Shown: piece after piece, positions 1-11,675 of the stretch | Numbering within the stretch: the stretch's first letter is position 1 | Layout: each line of letters starts with the position of its first letter | Source: Pseudomonas chlororaphis | GTDB taxonomy: Bacteria > Pseudomonadota > Gammaproteobacteria > Pseudomonadales > Pseudomonadaceae | Length of the DNA stretch: 64,000 bases | Direction of reading: 5' to 3' | Assembly: GCF_001921865.1 (NCBI RefSeq) | Contig: NZ_MSCT01000005.1 | Location: 127,001 to 191,000 of the forward strand | Program-made: the position numbers and the translations under genes | The notes under the pieces: generated by a model | What the model was told of the DNA's origin: nothing | What the model saw: the letters and a program-made list of their open reading frames with translations, nothing else | Databases searched by the model: none

Positions 1-535
1 AGAAGGGGCTGCTGCAAGCGTAGGTCACTGAGTCAGAGGCCCGGGTTCGATTCTTGCCGAGGGTGCTTGTGATTCACAGCACGGGGTTGGCCAAAAGGGG
101 ATCGGGATGGCCATTGATCAGTGTCCGGACGAGCGGAATGCAATGAGGTTAAAGATAAGCGGCGCAACGACGATTATCTTGGAGAGAACAATACGGATCT
201 TGTTTTACAGGTGAAAAACAACATGCCTGTACATGTCGTTTAGACCACTTGAAGAAACTTGGATCCAACTAACGCTACGGGTTTTTCCGGTTTTTTCCAT
301 AAGGAAATACCTGTGTGGGATTTTTGTTCGATTCTGCTTCCAGTATGAGGATTCGGCGTAGAGTGACGGCGTTGGGAGCACCATGCATCAGGATGAAGGG
401 GAGGTTTTCAGGGAAGGTTAAAGGTATTGATAGGAGCGTAGCGGTTACCTCGCCAAGTATTAAGCGCTGTCAAAAACCGTACTTTTAGCTTTTGCCGTTC
501 TTGCATAAAAAATCTGCAGTGTCAGGAATAATAAA
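1..535. other. Upstream non-coding region
   Basis: I see no convincing gene here. The first ~66 bases carry a T-loop-like stretch (GGTTCGATTC near 46-55) resembling the 3' end of a tRNA, but the flanking bases do not form a T stem or an acceptor stem. The rest is moderately AT-rich and leads into the chemoreceptor at 536, so it probably contains that gene's promoter; I could not place a convincing sigma-70 or FliA promoter. Confidence 0.5.
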
Positions 536-2281
536 ATGAAAAAAGCCAGCAGTTCGAGAGCGATCCAGTACACGTTAGTTGTGATAGTCGCAACGTTTGC
601 AGGCCTGCTATATACCTTCATGGCCCTCAAGCAATCGGCGAGTGATGCTCGCGAGGTCAGCGAAAAGCGTTATCGGTCCTACCTGTTGGCCGATGAGATG
701 CGTCAGAGCTCCGATGACCTGACCCGTCTGGGGCGTACTTATGTGGTAACGGCGAACCCGGAATACGAGCGCGAGTATCTGAAGATCCTGGACATTCGCA
801 ACGGTAAGGCACCCCGTCCGAAAGACTACCACCGCATCTACTGGGACTTTGTCGCCGCGGGCAATACCCAGCCTCGTCCCGATGGAGAAACGGTGGCGTT
901 GCAAACGTTGATGAAGCAAGAAGGGTTCACCGAGGAGGAATTCGCCAAGCTCCAGGAGGCGCAGAACAATTCCGACAGCCTGGTGCAACTCGAAGTCAAG
1001 GCAATGAACGCGGTCAAGGGCAAGTTCGCCGATGCCCAGGGCAACTACACAGTGGCCGGCGAACCCGATCTCGCCCTGGCCCGCACGTTGGTGCACAGCC
1101 CGCAATACCATGCCTTCAAGGCGCAGATCATGAAACCGGTGGACGACTTCTTCGGGTTGATGGAGAGCCGGACCCTGGCCGAAGTGACCCGAGCAAACCA
1201 TGAGTTGGATGTCGCGCAGAACCTGTTCGTGGTGGTCCTGCTGATGCTGATCGGCGAGATCGGCCTGCTGATCTACCTGGGGCGCAGGCAGATCCTGGAG
1301 CAATTGGGCGGTGCTCCCGCCGAGCTCGATCGGGTGTTGAACGAGATCGCGGCTGGCAATCTGGGGGTGTCGATTCCCGATGCGCCGCAAAAAAGCGCCC
1401 TGGGCAGCGTGCGAGTGATGACCGATAAGCTGCGGTCGCTGATCGGCGCGGCGACCAAGACCAGCGAGCAGTTGTGTACCGCGGTCGCCCAGGTGGCCCA
1501 GGTGGTGGAAGACACCGCGGCCCGGGCCACTCAACAGCATGAGATGACCGATCTGGTGGCCACGGCGGTCCATGAGATGGGGCTGACCGTCCAGGAGATT
1601 GCCCGCAACGCCAACGGAGCGGCCCAAGCGTCGCAATCGGCGCGGCAGGAAGCGCAGCAGGCCAGCGACATCGTTGGCGAGTCCACGGCGCATATCGAGC
1701 GCATGGCCCTGGAAATCGGTACGGCGGACCATTCGGTGGGGGAGTTGGCCGGTCATGTCGGGTCCATCGATCAGGTGTTGGCGGTGATTCGCGGCATTTC
1801 CGAGCAGACCAATCTGCTGGCCCTGAACGCCGCCATCGAGGCGGCGCGGGCTGGTGAGCTAGGCAGAGGGTTTGCCGTGGTGGCCGATGAAGTCCGGACC
1901 CTGGCGGGGCGCACCCAGAATTCGACCGATGAAATCCAGCAGATGATTCTGGGGCTCAAGCAAGGGGCGGAAACGGCGGTGAATTCGATGCGTGCCGGCC
2001 AGGCCGCGACGCAGACTGGCGTGCAGGCCAGCCAGCGGACCAATCAGTCGCTGGAGGCGATCGCGGTCCAGATCGAGCAGATCAGCGATATGAATAGCCA
2101 GGTGGCCACGGCGACCGAGGAGCAGTCTTCGGTGACCGAGGAAATCAACCGCAACGTTCAGGGGATTGCCGACTTGGCGCACTCTACCTCCAGCGAAACC
2201 TTGCGCTGCCGGCAAGACTGCCAGACCCTGCGCCGGATGAGCGAAGAGTTGACGCAACAGATGGGCAGCTTCCGCTTGTAG
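536..2281 (+). CDS. Methyl-accepting chemotaxis protein
   Basis: Membrane chemoreceptor of 581 aa that would signal to CheA/CheW. Seen: a first transmembrane helix at about residues 10-30, a periplasmic ligand domain of roughly 190 residues, a second transmembrane helix near 228-250, a HAMP-like linker, and the conserved cytoplasmic tip [18 protein letters not shown] at about residue 422. ATG at 536 follows AGGA at a fitting distance. The periplasmic domain looks helical (four-helix-bundle type); no ligand can be inferred. It is a single-gene unit closed by a strong terminator. It has no C-terminal CheR-binding pentapeptide; it ends in GSFRL. Confidence 0.93.
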   Translation: MKKASSSRAIQYTLVVIVATFAGLLYTFMALKQSASDAREVSEKRYRSYLLADEMRQSSDDLTRLGRTYVVTANPEYEREYLKILDIRNGKAPRPKDYHRIYWDFVAAGNTQPRPDGETVALQTLMKQEGFTEEEFAKLQEAQNNSDSLVQLEVKAMNAVKGKFADAQGNYTVAGEPDLALARTLVHSPQYHAFKAQIMKPVDDFFGLMESRTLAEVTRANHELDVAQNLFVVVLLMLIGEIGLLIYLGRRQILEQLGGAPAELDRVLNEIAAGNLGVSIPDAPQKSALGSVRVMTDKLRSLIGAATKTSEQLCTAVAQVAQVVEDTAARATQQHEMTDLVATAVHEMGLTVQEIARNANGAAQASQSARQEAQQASDIVGESTAHIERMALEIGTADHSVGELAGHVGSIDQVLAVIRGISEQTNLLALNAAIEAARAGELGRGFAVVADEVRTLAGRTQNSTDEIQQMILGLKQGAETAVNSMRAGQAATQTGVQASQRTNQSLEAIAVQIEQISDMNSQVATATEEQSSVTEEINRNVQGIADLAHSTSSETLRCRQDCQTLRRMSEELTQQMGSFRL

Positions 2282-2300
2282 CGGTCGACGGCGGATCGAA

Positions 2301-2346
2301 AACGCCCCGATTGAAGGGTCATGACCGTTCAATCGGGGCGTTTTTG
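2301..2346 (+). terminator. Intrinsic terminator after chemoreceptor gene
   Basis: Perfect inverted repeat AACGCCCCGATTGAA / TTCAATCGGGGCG followed by TTTTTGTTT, 20 bases after the stop codon. Confidence 0.93.
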
Positions 2347-2401
2347 TTTCCAGGAAAATCGAGCGGTTTCGGCGTGTTTTGCCCGCGTCCTTCTACTGCG
2401 A

Positions 2402-3307
2402 TCAGGGCTTGAACCCGGGCAACTGCGCGATGTGCTCGGCAAGGTATTCCATGAGCAAGCGCACGCGCAGGGGCCGGTAGCGGCGCTCGGGGTAGATCAG
2501 GAACGCCTCGTTCGGCGGGCCGCTCCAGTCGGGCAGGACCCGCACCAACTGCGCGCTGTCCAGCAGGTCGCTGACCAGCCAGGCCGGGGTGACGCAGAGC
2601 CCGGCGCCTTGCAGCACACCGTCGCGGATGGCCAGCGAGCTATTGGTTCTATAACGACCTTGCAGGGGCACGCTGACCTTCTCGCCGCCCGTGCCGCTCA
2701 GCTCCAGGCGATCGCCCGTGGCCAGCCAGGCGAAGCGCAGGAAGTTGTGTGCGCCCAGGTCGGCCGGGCTGTTCAAGGGGTCGTGCTGGCGCAGGTATTC
2801 CGGTGCGGCCACCAGGTAGCGCGGCGACGTGGCGATGTGTCGGGCGATGGCGTTGGGCGGCAAGTCGCCGCCCAGGCGCAGGGCCAGGTCGACGTTTTCC
2901 TCGGTGAGGTCGACAAAGCGATCGTTGAGGATCAGCTCCACCTCGATCTCCGGATATTGCGCCATGAACCGCAGCAACAGCCCATTCAGGTGCAACACCC
3001 CGAGGCTCACCGGCACGTTGACTCGCACCAGCCCCTCGGGGCGCTCGGTCAGCCCGCGTACTTCGGCGACAGCCTCGCCGTATTCCTCCAGCACGGCCTT
3101 GGCCCGTTCGTAGAAGCGCTTGCCCTGCTCAGTGGGGGCCAGCCCGGTGGTGCCACGGGTAAGCAGGCGCGTGCCCAGCTGTTTTTCCAGGGCTGCGACC
3201 AGCTTGCTGACGGTGGGCTGAGTGCTGTCCAGCTCACGGGCGGCCGCCGACAGGCTGCCGAGCTCGACGGCGCGGACGAAGCAGTGCATGGCTTTGAGGC
3301 TGTCCAT
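2402..3307 (-). CDS. LysR-family transcriptional regulator
   Basis: DNA-binding regulator of 301 aa. The N-terminal winged helix-turn-helix (residues ~1-60, with SLSAAARELDSTQPTVSKLV) is followed by a LysR substrate-binding domain (from ~90). The start is taken at MDSLKAMHCF (3307), where family members begin; the open frame extends 16 codons further without family-like sequence. It lies divergently, 110 bp from the SGNH hydrolase gene, so it may control that gene, which is the usual LysR arrangement. Effector unknown. Confidence 0.9.
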   Translation of the reverse strand: MDSLKAMHCFVRAVELGSLSAAARELDSTQPTVSKLVAALEKQLGTRLLTRGTTGLAPTEQGKRFYERAKAVLEEYGEAVAEVRGLTERPEGLVRVNVPVSLGVLHLNGLLLRFMAQYPEIEVELILNDRFVDLTEENVDLALRLGGDLPPNAIARHIATSPRYLVAAPEYLRQHDPLNSPADLGAHNFLRFAWLATGDRLELSGTGGEKVSVPLQGRYRTNSSLAIRDGVLQGAGLCVTPAWLVSDLLDSAQLVRVLPDWSGPPNEAFLIYPERRYRPLRVRLLMEYLAEHIAQLPGFKP

Positions 3308-3417
3308 GGGTATTCGATATCGGAATGGCTGATATGGGGTTATGCCTTCTATCACGGTTATTTCGCATGGAGCAATCTGGCTTGCCTCAGCCTTATTGCT
3401 TCAAGGAGATACCTGGA

Positions 3418-4632
3418 ATGAAAGCCCGGCACTCAAGATTTTCCCTGCCCCTGGCAATGACGGCGCTGCTGGCCGCAGGCCCGACCCTGGCCGAGGAACA
3501 CTGGCTCACCACCTGGACGGCCAACCCGCAGCCCACCTGGGGTCACGAATTGCCGCTGCCGACACGGATTCCCGAAGCGCTGACCGACAGCACCGTTCAC
3601 CAGCGGGTGCGGATCAGTGTCGGTGGCAGCCGGGTGCGGGTGGTGGTTTCCAATGAGTACGGCAAGCAACCGCTGCTGATCGGCGCTGCGCGGGTTGCCC
3701 GCGCCGATTCCGGGCAGCCCCTGACGTTCGGCGGCGAGGAGCAGGTCAGCATCGCGCCGGGCGAAACCCGCACCAGCGATCCCCTGGCACTGACGGTGCC
3801 GGACCTCAGTGATCTGCTGGTCTCGTTGTACCTGCCGCAACGCACACCGTTGACCACCTTCCACTGGGACGGCAAGCAAACCGCGTTTATTACCCCGGGC
3901 AACCACCTCGCCGCCCAGCAGCTAACGGGTGACCAGCAAGTGGAAGCACGATTGTTCCTCAGCGACGTCCTGGTAGATGCCGCACCCGACAGCCGCGCCC
4001 TGGTGGTGCTCGGCGACTCCATTACCGACGGCAACGCTTCGACCCTGGACCGCAATCGACGCTGGCCGGACTTCCTCGCCCAGCGCCTGGCCGCCAAGAA
4101 CGTCGCCGTACTCAACGGCGGCATCTCCGGCGCACGCCTGCTCGAAGACGGCATGGGCGCCAGCGCCCTGGCGCGTTTCCAGCGCGACGTACTGGACAAA
4201 CCCGGAGTGAAAACCGTGGTGCTGATGCTGGGCATCAACGACATCAGCTGGCCGGGCACCGCCTTCGCCCCAAACGCACCCCTGCCGTCGCTGGAAAGCC
4301 TGATCGCCGGCTACCGACAACTGATCGACCAAGCCCATCGCCATGATGTGCGCATCATCGGCACCACGTTGCTGCCCTTCGAAGGCGCCCTGGAGGGCAG
4401 TGTCATCGAGCACTATCACAACGCATCCAAGGAACAGCTGCGCCAGGCGCTCAACCAGTGGGTTCGCACCAGCCGGGCATTTGATGCGGTGATTGATTTT
4501 GACCGGATGACTCGTGATCCCGAGCATCCAACTCGCTTGCTGCCGCAGATCGATTCGGGCGATCACCTGCATCCGGGGGATGCGGGGAATAGGGCGATGG
4601 CGGAGGGGGTGGAGTTGAAGGCGCTTCTCTGA
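3418..4632 (+). CDS. Secreted SGNH/GDSL-family hydrolase
   Basis: Exported esterase/lipase-like hydrolase, 404 aa. Seen: an N-terminal signal peptide (about residues 1-22, ending near TLAEE) and the SGNH blocks in order: GDSITDG with the nucleophile Ser near 199-205, GISG near 235, LGIND with Asn near 270, and the catalytic Asp/His in DHLHPGD near 382. The start at 3418 is chosen because AAGGAG lies 9 nt upstream and a signal peptide follows; the frame continues upstream from 3325 without these. Substrate is not evident; relatives include rhamnogalacturonan acetylesterase-like and lysophospholipase-like enzymes. It is divergent from the LysR gene. Confidence 0.88.
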   Translation: MKARHSRFSLPLAMTALLAAGPTLAEEHWLTTWTANPQPTWGHELPLPTRIPEALTDSTVHQRVRISVGGSRVRVVVSNEYGKQPLLIGAARVARADSGQPLTFGGEEQVSIAPGETRTSDPLALTVPDLSDLLVSLYLPQRTPLTTFHWDGKQTAFITPGNHLAAQQLTGDQQVEARLFLSDVLVDAAPDSRALVVLGDSITDGNASTLDRNRRWPDFLAQRLAAKNVAVLNGGISGARLLEDGMGASALARFQRDVLDKPGVKTVVLMLGINDISWPGTAFAPNAPLPSLESLIAGYRQLIDQAHRHDVRIIGTTLLPFEGALEGSVIEHYHNASKEQLRQALNQWVRTSRAFDAVIDFDRMTRDPEHPTRLLPQIDSGDHLHPGDAGNRAMAEGVELKALL

Positions 4633-4680
4633 GCGCGCTAGCTCCTACAGGGGAAGTTACTTTCTGGAGGTCGGAAACGA

Positions 4681-4705
4681 CAAAGCCCGCACAAGGCGGG
4701 CTTTG
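4681..4705 (-). terminator. Terminator of tmRNA gene
   Basis: Inverted repeat CAAAGCCCGC / GCGGGCTTTG just past the tmRNA CCA end on the minus strand. It also reads as a hairpin on the plus strand after the SGNH gene. The same core recurs at 50851, 52277 and 54541. Confidence 0.8.
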
Positions 4706-4719
4706 TTTTGCTTCGTATT

Positions 4720-5111
4720 TGGTGGAGCCGGGGGGATTTGAACCCCCGTCCGCCAGTACTCCGCTGTCGGTACTACATGCGTAGCCGTGTCTATTGAGTT
4801 AACCCTCAGCGACCCGACGGGCAGGGTGCTTTGGGCGAGTTGTGTAAGTTTTAGCCGCTTCGTCCACAACGTACTGCACGGCGATTCTGTTCTGTATGAC
4901 AATCATTTCGGGTTTACAGACATCCCCTGATGATTGCTGGACCCGAAGGTACCAGGAGGAAGGCTAGCGCCGCTTACGCAGCGAGAGCGTATTCCCCGTA
5001 GGTTTCGTCATTGGCAACTATAGGAAGTTGCAACAGTGGATTTACGAGTTCTGTTACCAACTCGGCATGCACCTAAAGTTTCGCAACCGGCGTCGAATCC
5101 TAAACGGCCCC
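4720..5111 (-). ncRNA. ssrA: Transfer-messenger RNA (tmRNA)
   Basis: Trans-translation RNA that rescues stalled ribosomes and tags the nascent protein for proteolysis with SmpB. On the minus strand the 5' end GGGGCCG (5111-5105) pairs with the 3' CGGCTCC before ACCA (4730-4720), giving a tRNA-Ala-like acceptor. The 5' block GATTCGACG and the T-arm GGTTCAAATC-type sequence before the CCA are present. The tag reading frame (5015-4974) encodes ANDETYGEYALAA and a TAA stop, typical of fluorescent pseudomonads. Length is about 392 nt including the encoded CCA. SmpB is encoded about 9.4 kb away. Confidence 0.96.
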
Positions 5112-5190
5112 GAACCTGCTGTGCATTACCAGCAGGTTTGTGCAGTCTACGCCAAAATGGCTCGCAAGGCCATCCCGAAGGCTCGCTCCG

Positions 5191-5478
5191 TTAGCTGCCG
5201 CCCTCGCCCTTGGTGCTGTTCTGGATGCTCTGGATGGCGCGGGTGGTCAGGGCGATGCATTCCTTGGTGCCTTCCTCGGTGTTTTTCGCCTGGGCGGCCT
5301 GGGCCTGTTGCACGGTGGCCTCCATGTTGGCTTGCAGGTCCGGGGACTGGATGTTGGTGCGGGCGTCGCGGATGGTTTGCAGGTTCACCTGGCACAGGTC
5401 TTCCTGGTTCCCGGCGAAGCTGGGGGACGCGAGGATCGAAGCGGTGACGAACCGGCCTAACAGTATTGGATGTTTCAT
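5191..5478 (-). CDS. Small exported protein of unknown function
   Basis: 95 aa with an N-terminal signal peptide (residues ~1-22, cleavage near SFAGN) and a mature part that looks alpha-helical and rich in Gln, Ala and Thr. There are two Cys in the mature region, in DLCQVN and KECIAL, which could form a disulphide in the periplasm. AAGGAG lies 6-7 nt before the ATG. I do not recognise a family. It is upstream of, and codirectional with, ssrA, and is probably its own transcription unit. Confidence 0.75.
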   Translation of the reverse strand: MKHPILLGRFVTASILASPSFAGNQEDLCQVNLQTIRDARTNIQSPDLQANMEATVQQAQAAQAKNTEEGTKECIALTTRAIQSIQNSTKGEGGS

Positions 5479-5776
5479 AGTGGTCTCCTTGAGCCGAAGG
5501 GCCAGGCGTCGCCGGCCATCAGCACGAACTGCCGAGTTTCAGGAGGCTCCCGTTTTCGGGGCCTTGATCGGTGGACTGTGCTGTTGCGGCAGGGTTCTAT
5601 CTTTCTGCCCGACGTCCCGAGCACTGAGTCTGCGGGTGCAAGAAAACCTGTAGGAGCGAAGCTTGCTCGCGATGGTCGTTAAGGGTATCGCGCATTAACT
5701 GGCTAACCGTGGCGCTCTTCCGTCCATCGCGAGCAATCGAACGTCGACCGGCTGCTCCTACAATGGGGCATGCCGG
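5479..5776. other. Intergenic region with REPIN
   Basis: Between the small exported protein gene and the end of the D-lactate dehydrogenase gene there is no supported coding sequence. The right half holds two REP elements in opposite orientation (separate entry). Confidence 0.6.
5649..5763. repeat. REPIN (inverted pair of REP elements)
   Basis: Left REP GTAGGAGCGAAGCTTGCTCG starts at 5650. The right copy, inverted, is at about 5733-5762, ending GGCTGCTCCTAC. The ~57 bp spacer is unrelated. This is the REPIN arrangement known from P. fluorescens, mobilised in trans by a REP-associated tyrosine transposase, which is not in this window. Confidence 0.8.
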
Positions 5777-8583
<2,807 letters not shown>

Positions 8584-8587
<4 letters not shown>

Positions 8588-9255
8588 TGGTCCTCCAGAA
8601 TCAGCACCACCAGGTCTTTCGGGCCGTGGGCGCCGTAGGCCAGGACTTGTTCGATATCGGCGGTCTTCGACGGACCGGACACCAACAGCGCGTTGGTCGG
8701 CATGCCCTGGGCCCAGGCGTATTCCTGTTGCACCTGGTAGAAGTTGTCGCGGATTTCGCTGGCCTTGAGCAGGGCGAAATGCACGGGCGGCACCAGGCTC
8801 ATCAGCCGCGGTTCTTCGCGGGTCGGCCAGATAATCAGGCTGCCGGTGGCAGCGATGGCGCCGAGGGTGGTGGTGAGGCTGGCCGGCGTGTCGTTGAACA
8901 GCTCGGCTTTCCATTCTTCTATCGGCCGGTCGTAGGCCTTGAGCGTCGGCAGGCCGGGATGTTCGGCCCAGTAGTGGCTGACGCGTTGGCCGTGGGGCGT
9001 GGTCGGCGCGATCAGCAGGCTTGGCAACTGGCGTTCGCCCAGCAGGCGGGCGAGCAGCGCCGGCCAGTCCTGGCCGGTGGTCAGGTGGATTTCGGTGTGC
9101 ACCGCTTCCATCAACTTGCGCAACTGCGCAATGCGCTGCTCGGGCGCGTAAGTGTAAGGCTCGGTGACCAGCGCCTCGTCGAAGTTATCCACAAGCGGCG
9201 TGGTGCCGGTCAGGCTGCTGCGCAGCTTGTCGAGGATGTTCTGTTTGGCGCTCAT
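8584..9255 (-). CDS. lutC: L-lactate utilisation protein LutC/LldG-like
   Basis: 223-aa member of the LUD (DUF162) family, third subunit of the three-part L-lactate dehydrogenase that replaces flavin LldD in many bacteria. The start MSAKQNILDKLR at 9255 shares one base with the lutB stop (TGATG), and its own stop overlaps the dehydrogenase start by 4 bp, showing tight translational coupling. The C-terminal half carries the conserved Ala/Gly-rich core (LTTTLGAIAATGSLIIWP and the LVSGPSKTADIE segment) typical of LutC. Cytoplasmic, acting with LutA and LutB. Confidence 0.93.
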
Positions 9256-10709
9256 CAACGGTCTCCCTGTTTGGCCAGATGCTCGCGCGCCAGGTCGTGC
9301 AGGGACCGGGCGGCGGGTTTCGGTGCGCTGTGGTTCTGTGTCCAGGGGCCGACGTTGCTCGGGGTCAGCGCGCGCAGCCGAGTGGCCGCAAGGCTGAACA
9401 GGCGATAAAGGGTCGGCGAGCTGTTGAGCCGGGCCCAGGCATTCCAGATAAAGCGTTCCTTGCGCGAATACTTGCTGCCCTGGCCGCGCATCACTTGGTG
9501 TGGGCTGTCCGGGGCCTTGACGTTTTCTTCGCGCAGGCGCCGCAGCAGGGCCGGGATCGGGATTTTCACCGGGCACACTTCGCCGCAGGCGCCGCACAGC
9601 GACGAGGCGCTCGGGTGGTCCGGGACCTTGGCCAGGCCGACCATGTGCGGGGTGATGATCTTGCCGATGGGGCCGGGGTAGACCTCGCCGTAGGCGTGGC
9701 CGCCGATGCGGGTGTAGACCGGGCAATGGTTCATGCAGGCGCCGCAGCGGATGCAGTTCAGGGTCTGGCGCAGTTCGCTGTCGGCGAAGGCCTGGCTGCG
9801 GCCGTTGTCCAGCAGCACCACGTGCACTTCCTGCGGGCCATCGAGTTCATGTTCCTGGCGCGGGGCCGAGATCATGTTGACGTAGGTGGTGATCGGCTGG
9901 CCCAGCGCCGAGCGGGTCAGCAGCGACAGCAGCGGCACCACGTCGCGCAGGTTCTCGACGACTTTCTCGATCCCGGTGACGGCGATATGCACCGGCGGCA
10001 CCGTGGTGGACATGCGGCCGTTGCCTTCGTTTTCCACCAGCAGCAGGGTGCCGGTCTCGGCCACGGCGAAGTTGACGCCGGAGACGCCGATGTCCGCTTC
10101 GAAGAATTTCTGCCGCAGGACCCTGCGACCGATCTGAATGAGTTGGTCGACGTCCTTGGTGTACTCCACGCCAAGTGTGTCGTGGAACAAGGACGCGACC
10201 TGACCGGCGTTCTTGTGGATCGCCGGCATAATGATGTGTGAAGGCTTCTCGTGGTCGAGCTGGACGATGAACTCGCCCATGTCCGACTCAAGGCATTCAA
10301 TGCCTTGTTCAGCGAGGACATGGTTCATCTCCATCTCTTCGCTGACCATCGATTTGCCCTTGATCACTTGCCGCGCCTCGTGAGCCCGGATGATCGAGAG
10401 GACGATGCCATTGGCCTCGTCCACCGTTTCCGCCCAGTGCACAGTCACACCGTTGCGGGTCAGGTTCTGTTCCAGTTGCTCGAGCAGGTCGGGCAGCTTG
10501 GATAACGCCCGGGCCTTGATCGCATTGCCCAGGGCCCGAAGGTGTTCGCGTTCATGGGCATCGCTGAACGACGCCGCACGTTTGGCCATGAGGGAATCCA
10601 TGGCGCTGCGAAAGTTGTTTCGCAGTTGCTGATCGCCCAGGGCCTGGTGGGCCCGGGTGCGAAAATCGTCCGCCACCGTGGTGGTCGGAATAAGCTCCGG
10701 GGCGCTCAT
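9255..10709 (-). CDS. lutB: L-lactate utilisation iron-sulfur protein LutB/LldF-like
   Basis: 484 aa, central subunit of the LutABC L-lactate oxidation complex. An N-terminal LUD domain covers about residues 60-300 (VAETGTLLLVENEGNGRM is the LUD core). Two 4Fe-4S ferredoxin-type motifs follow: CIRCGACMNHCPVY near 317 and CGACGEVCPVK near 369. The C-terminal tail is the DUF3390-like part. The start MSAPELIPTTTV at 10709 overlaps the lutA stop by 4 bp. Electron acceptor is not visible from sequence. Confidence 0.94.
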   Translation of the reverse strand: MSAPELIPTTTVADDFRTRAHQALGDQQLRNNFRSAMDSLMAKRAASFSDAHEREHLRALGNAIKARALSKLPDLLEQLEQNLTRNGVTVHWAETVDEANGIVLSIIRAHEARQVIKGKSMVSEEMEMNHVLAEQGIECLESDMGEFIVQLDHEKPSHIIMPAIHKNAGQVASLFHDTLGVEYTKDVDQLIQIGRRVLRQKFFEADIGVSGVNFAVAETGTLLLVENEGNGRMSTTVPPVHIAVTGIEKVVENLRDVVPLLSLLTRSALGQPITTYVNMISAPRQEHELDGPQEVHVVLLDNGRSQAFADSELRQTLNCIRCGACMNHCPVYTRIGGHAYGEVYPGPIGKIITPHMVGLAKVPDHPSASSLCGACGEVCPVKIPIPALLRRLREENVKAPDSPHQVMRGQGSKYSRKERFIWNAWARLNSSPTLYRLFSLAATRLRALTPSNVGPWTQNHSAPKPAARSLHDLAREHLAKQGDR

Positions 10710-11530
10710 GCGGCACCTCCGGTTCGTTGCCAGAGGAAGCTGGCCAGGTGTTGGCCGCGCAGCGCTTCCCGTTGTTTCTCCAGCGAGCCGTTGATGTTCA
10801 TCAAGCAGCCGCAGTCGGCGCTCAGCACTTGATGGGCGCCGGATTCCTTCAGCGCGCGGGTCTTGTCCGCGACCATCGCGCCGGAGATGTCTGGCATTCG
10901 GACGCTGAAAGTCCCGCCAAAGCCACAGCATTCGCTTTCGTGGCTGTGTTCGACTCGCTCCACGTTGCCCAGTTGCGCCAGCAGCTCGCGACCGTGCAGG
11001 TGGGTGTTCATCTCGCGCCGTGCCGAACAGGAGGTGTGCAGTGCCACCTTGACCGGCTCGCCGCGATCCTCAAGCCGCACCTTGCACACATGCAGCAGGA
11101 ACTCGGCCAACTCGTAGGTGCGTTCCGCCAGGGCCCGCACCTGTTGCAGCGTGTGCGGCTCGTCCTTGAACAAGTCGCTGTAATGCTCGCGAAGCATGCC
11201 CGCGCAGGAGCCCGAAGGCACCACCACCGGATAGTCCCCGGCGAACAACGCCAGTTGCGAGCGGGCCACGGTGCGCGCCTGCTCGGTGTAACCCGAGGTG
11301 TAGGCCGGTTGTCCGCAGCAGCTTTGCCCTTGCGGGTACTCCACGCGAATGCCTTCGCGCTCGAGCAGGTGAATCGCATCCATCCCGGCTTCGGGATAGA
11401 ACAGATCGACCACGCAGGTGCCGAACAGGTAGACCCGCGACGGTTTCTCGCTGGGGTACTGCCGCGGTTCGGCCAGGGGCGGTGCGACGCGGGTTGCGTT
11501 AGGCACGGCGTTGTAAAAAAGCTCGCTCAT
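10706..11530 (-). CDS. lutA: L-lactate utilisation protein LutA/LldE-like
   Basis: 274 aa with two cysteine-rich CCG domains (SCCGQPAYTSG near residue 68 and ECCGFGGTFSV near 199), as in heterodisulfide-reductase and GlpC-like subunits. First subunit of LutABC, which oxidises L-lactate to pyruvate. The start MSELFYNAVPN at 11530 is chosen over 35 upstream codons that show no conservation. It lies about 145 bp downstream of lldP and is cotranscribed with lutB, lutC and the D-lactate dehydrogenase by 1-4 bp overlaps. Confidence 0.94.
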   Translation of the reverse strand: MSELFYNAVPNATRVAPPLAEPRQYPSEKPSRVYLFGTCVVDLFYPEAGMDAIHLLEREGIRVEYPQGQSCCGQPAYTSGYTEQARTVARSQLALFAGDYPVVVPSGSCAGMLREHYSDLFKDEPHTLQQVRALAERTYELAEFLLHVCKVRLEDRGEPVKVALHTSCSARREMNTHLHGRELLAQLGNVERVEHSHESECCGFGGTFSVRMPDISGAMVADKTRALKESGAHQVLSADCGCLMNINGSLEKQREALRGQHLASFLWQRTGGAA

Positions 11531-11675
11531 CAGGCGTGTCTCCGGGTGGTCCCGGTTATCCGTCTGTCGCGGCTGCCGAATATAGAGATCCAAGCTTTCA
11601 GCAACCTTGCAGACCGGGTTGTGAGTTGCAGACACCGGGGCAGGCCCGGCGTCGGTTCTTTCGGTGTTGCGGTTC

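Noticed and set aside
1..66. tRNA gene fragment at the window start
   Set aside because: Only a T-loop-like decamer is present; the stem bases do not pair and no acceptor is visible. It could be a relic, but the support is too thin.
470..505. FliA promoter before the first chemoreceptor (TCAAAAAC ... GCCGTTC)
   Set aside because: The distance between the two blocks is about 5 bases too long and the second block is poor.
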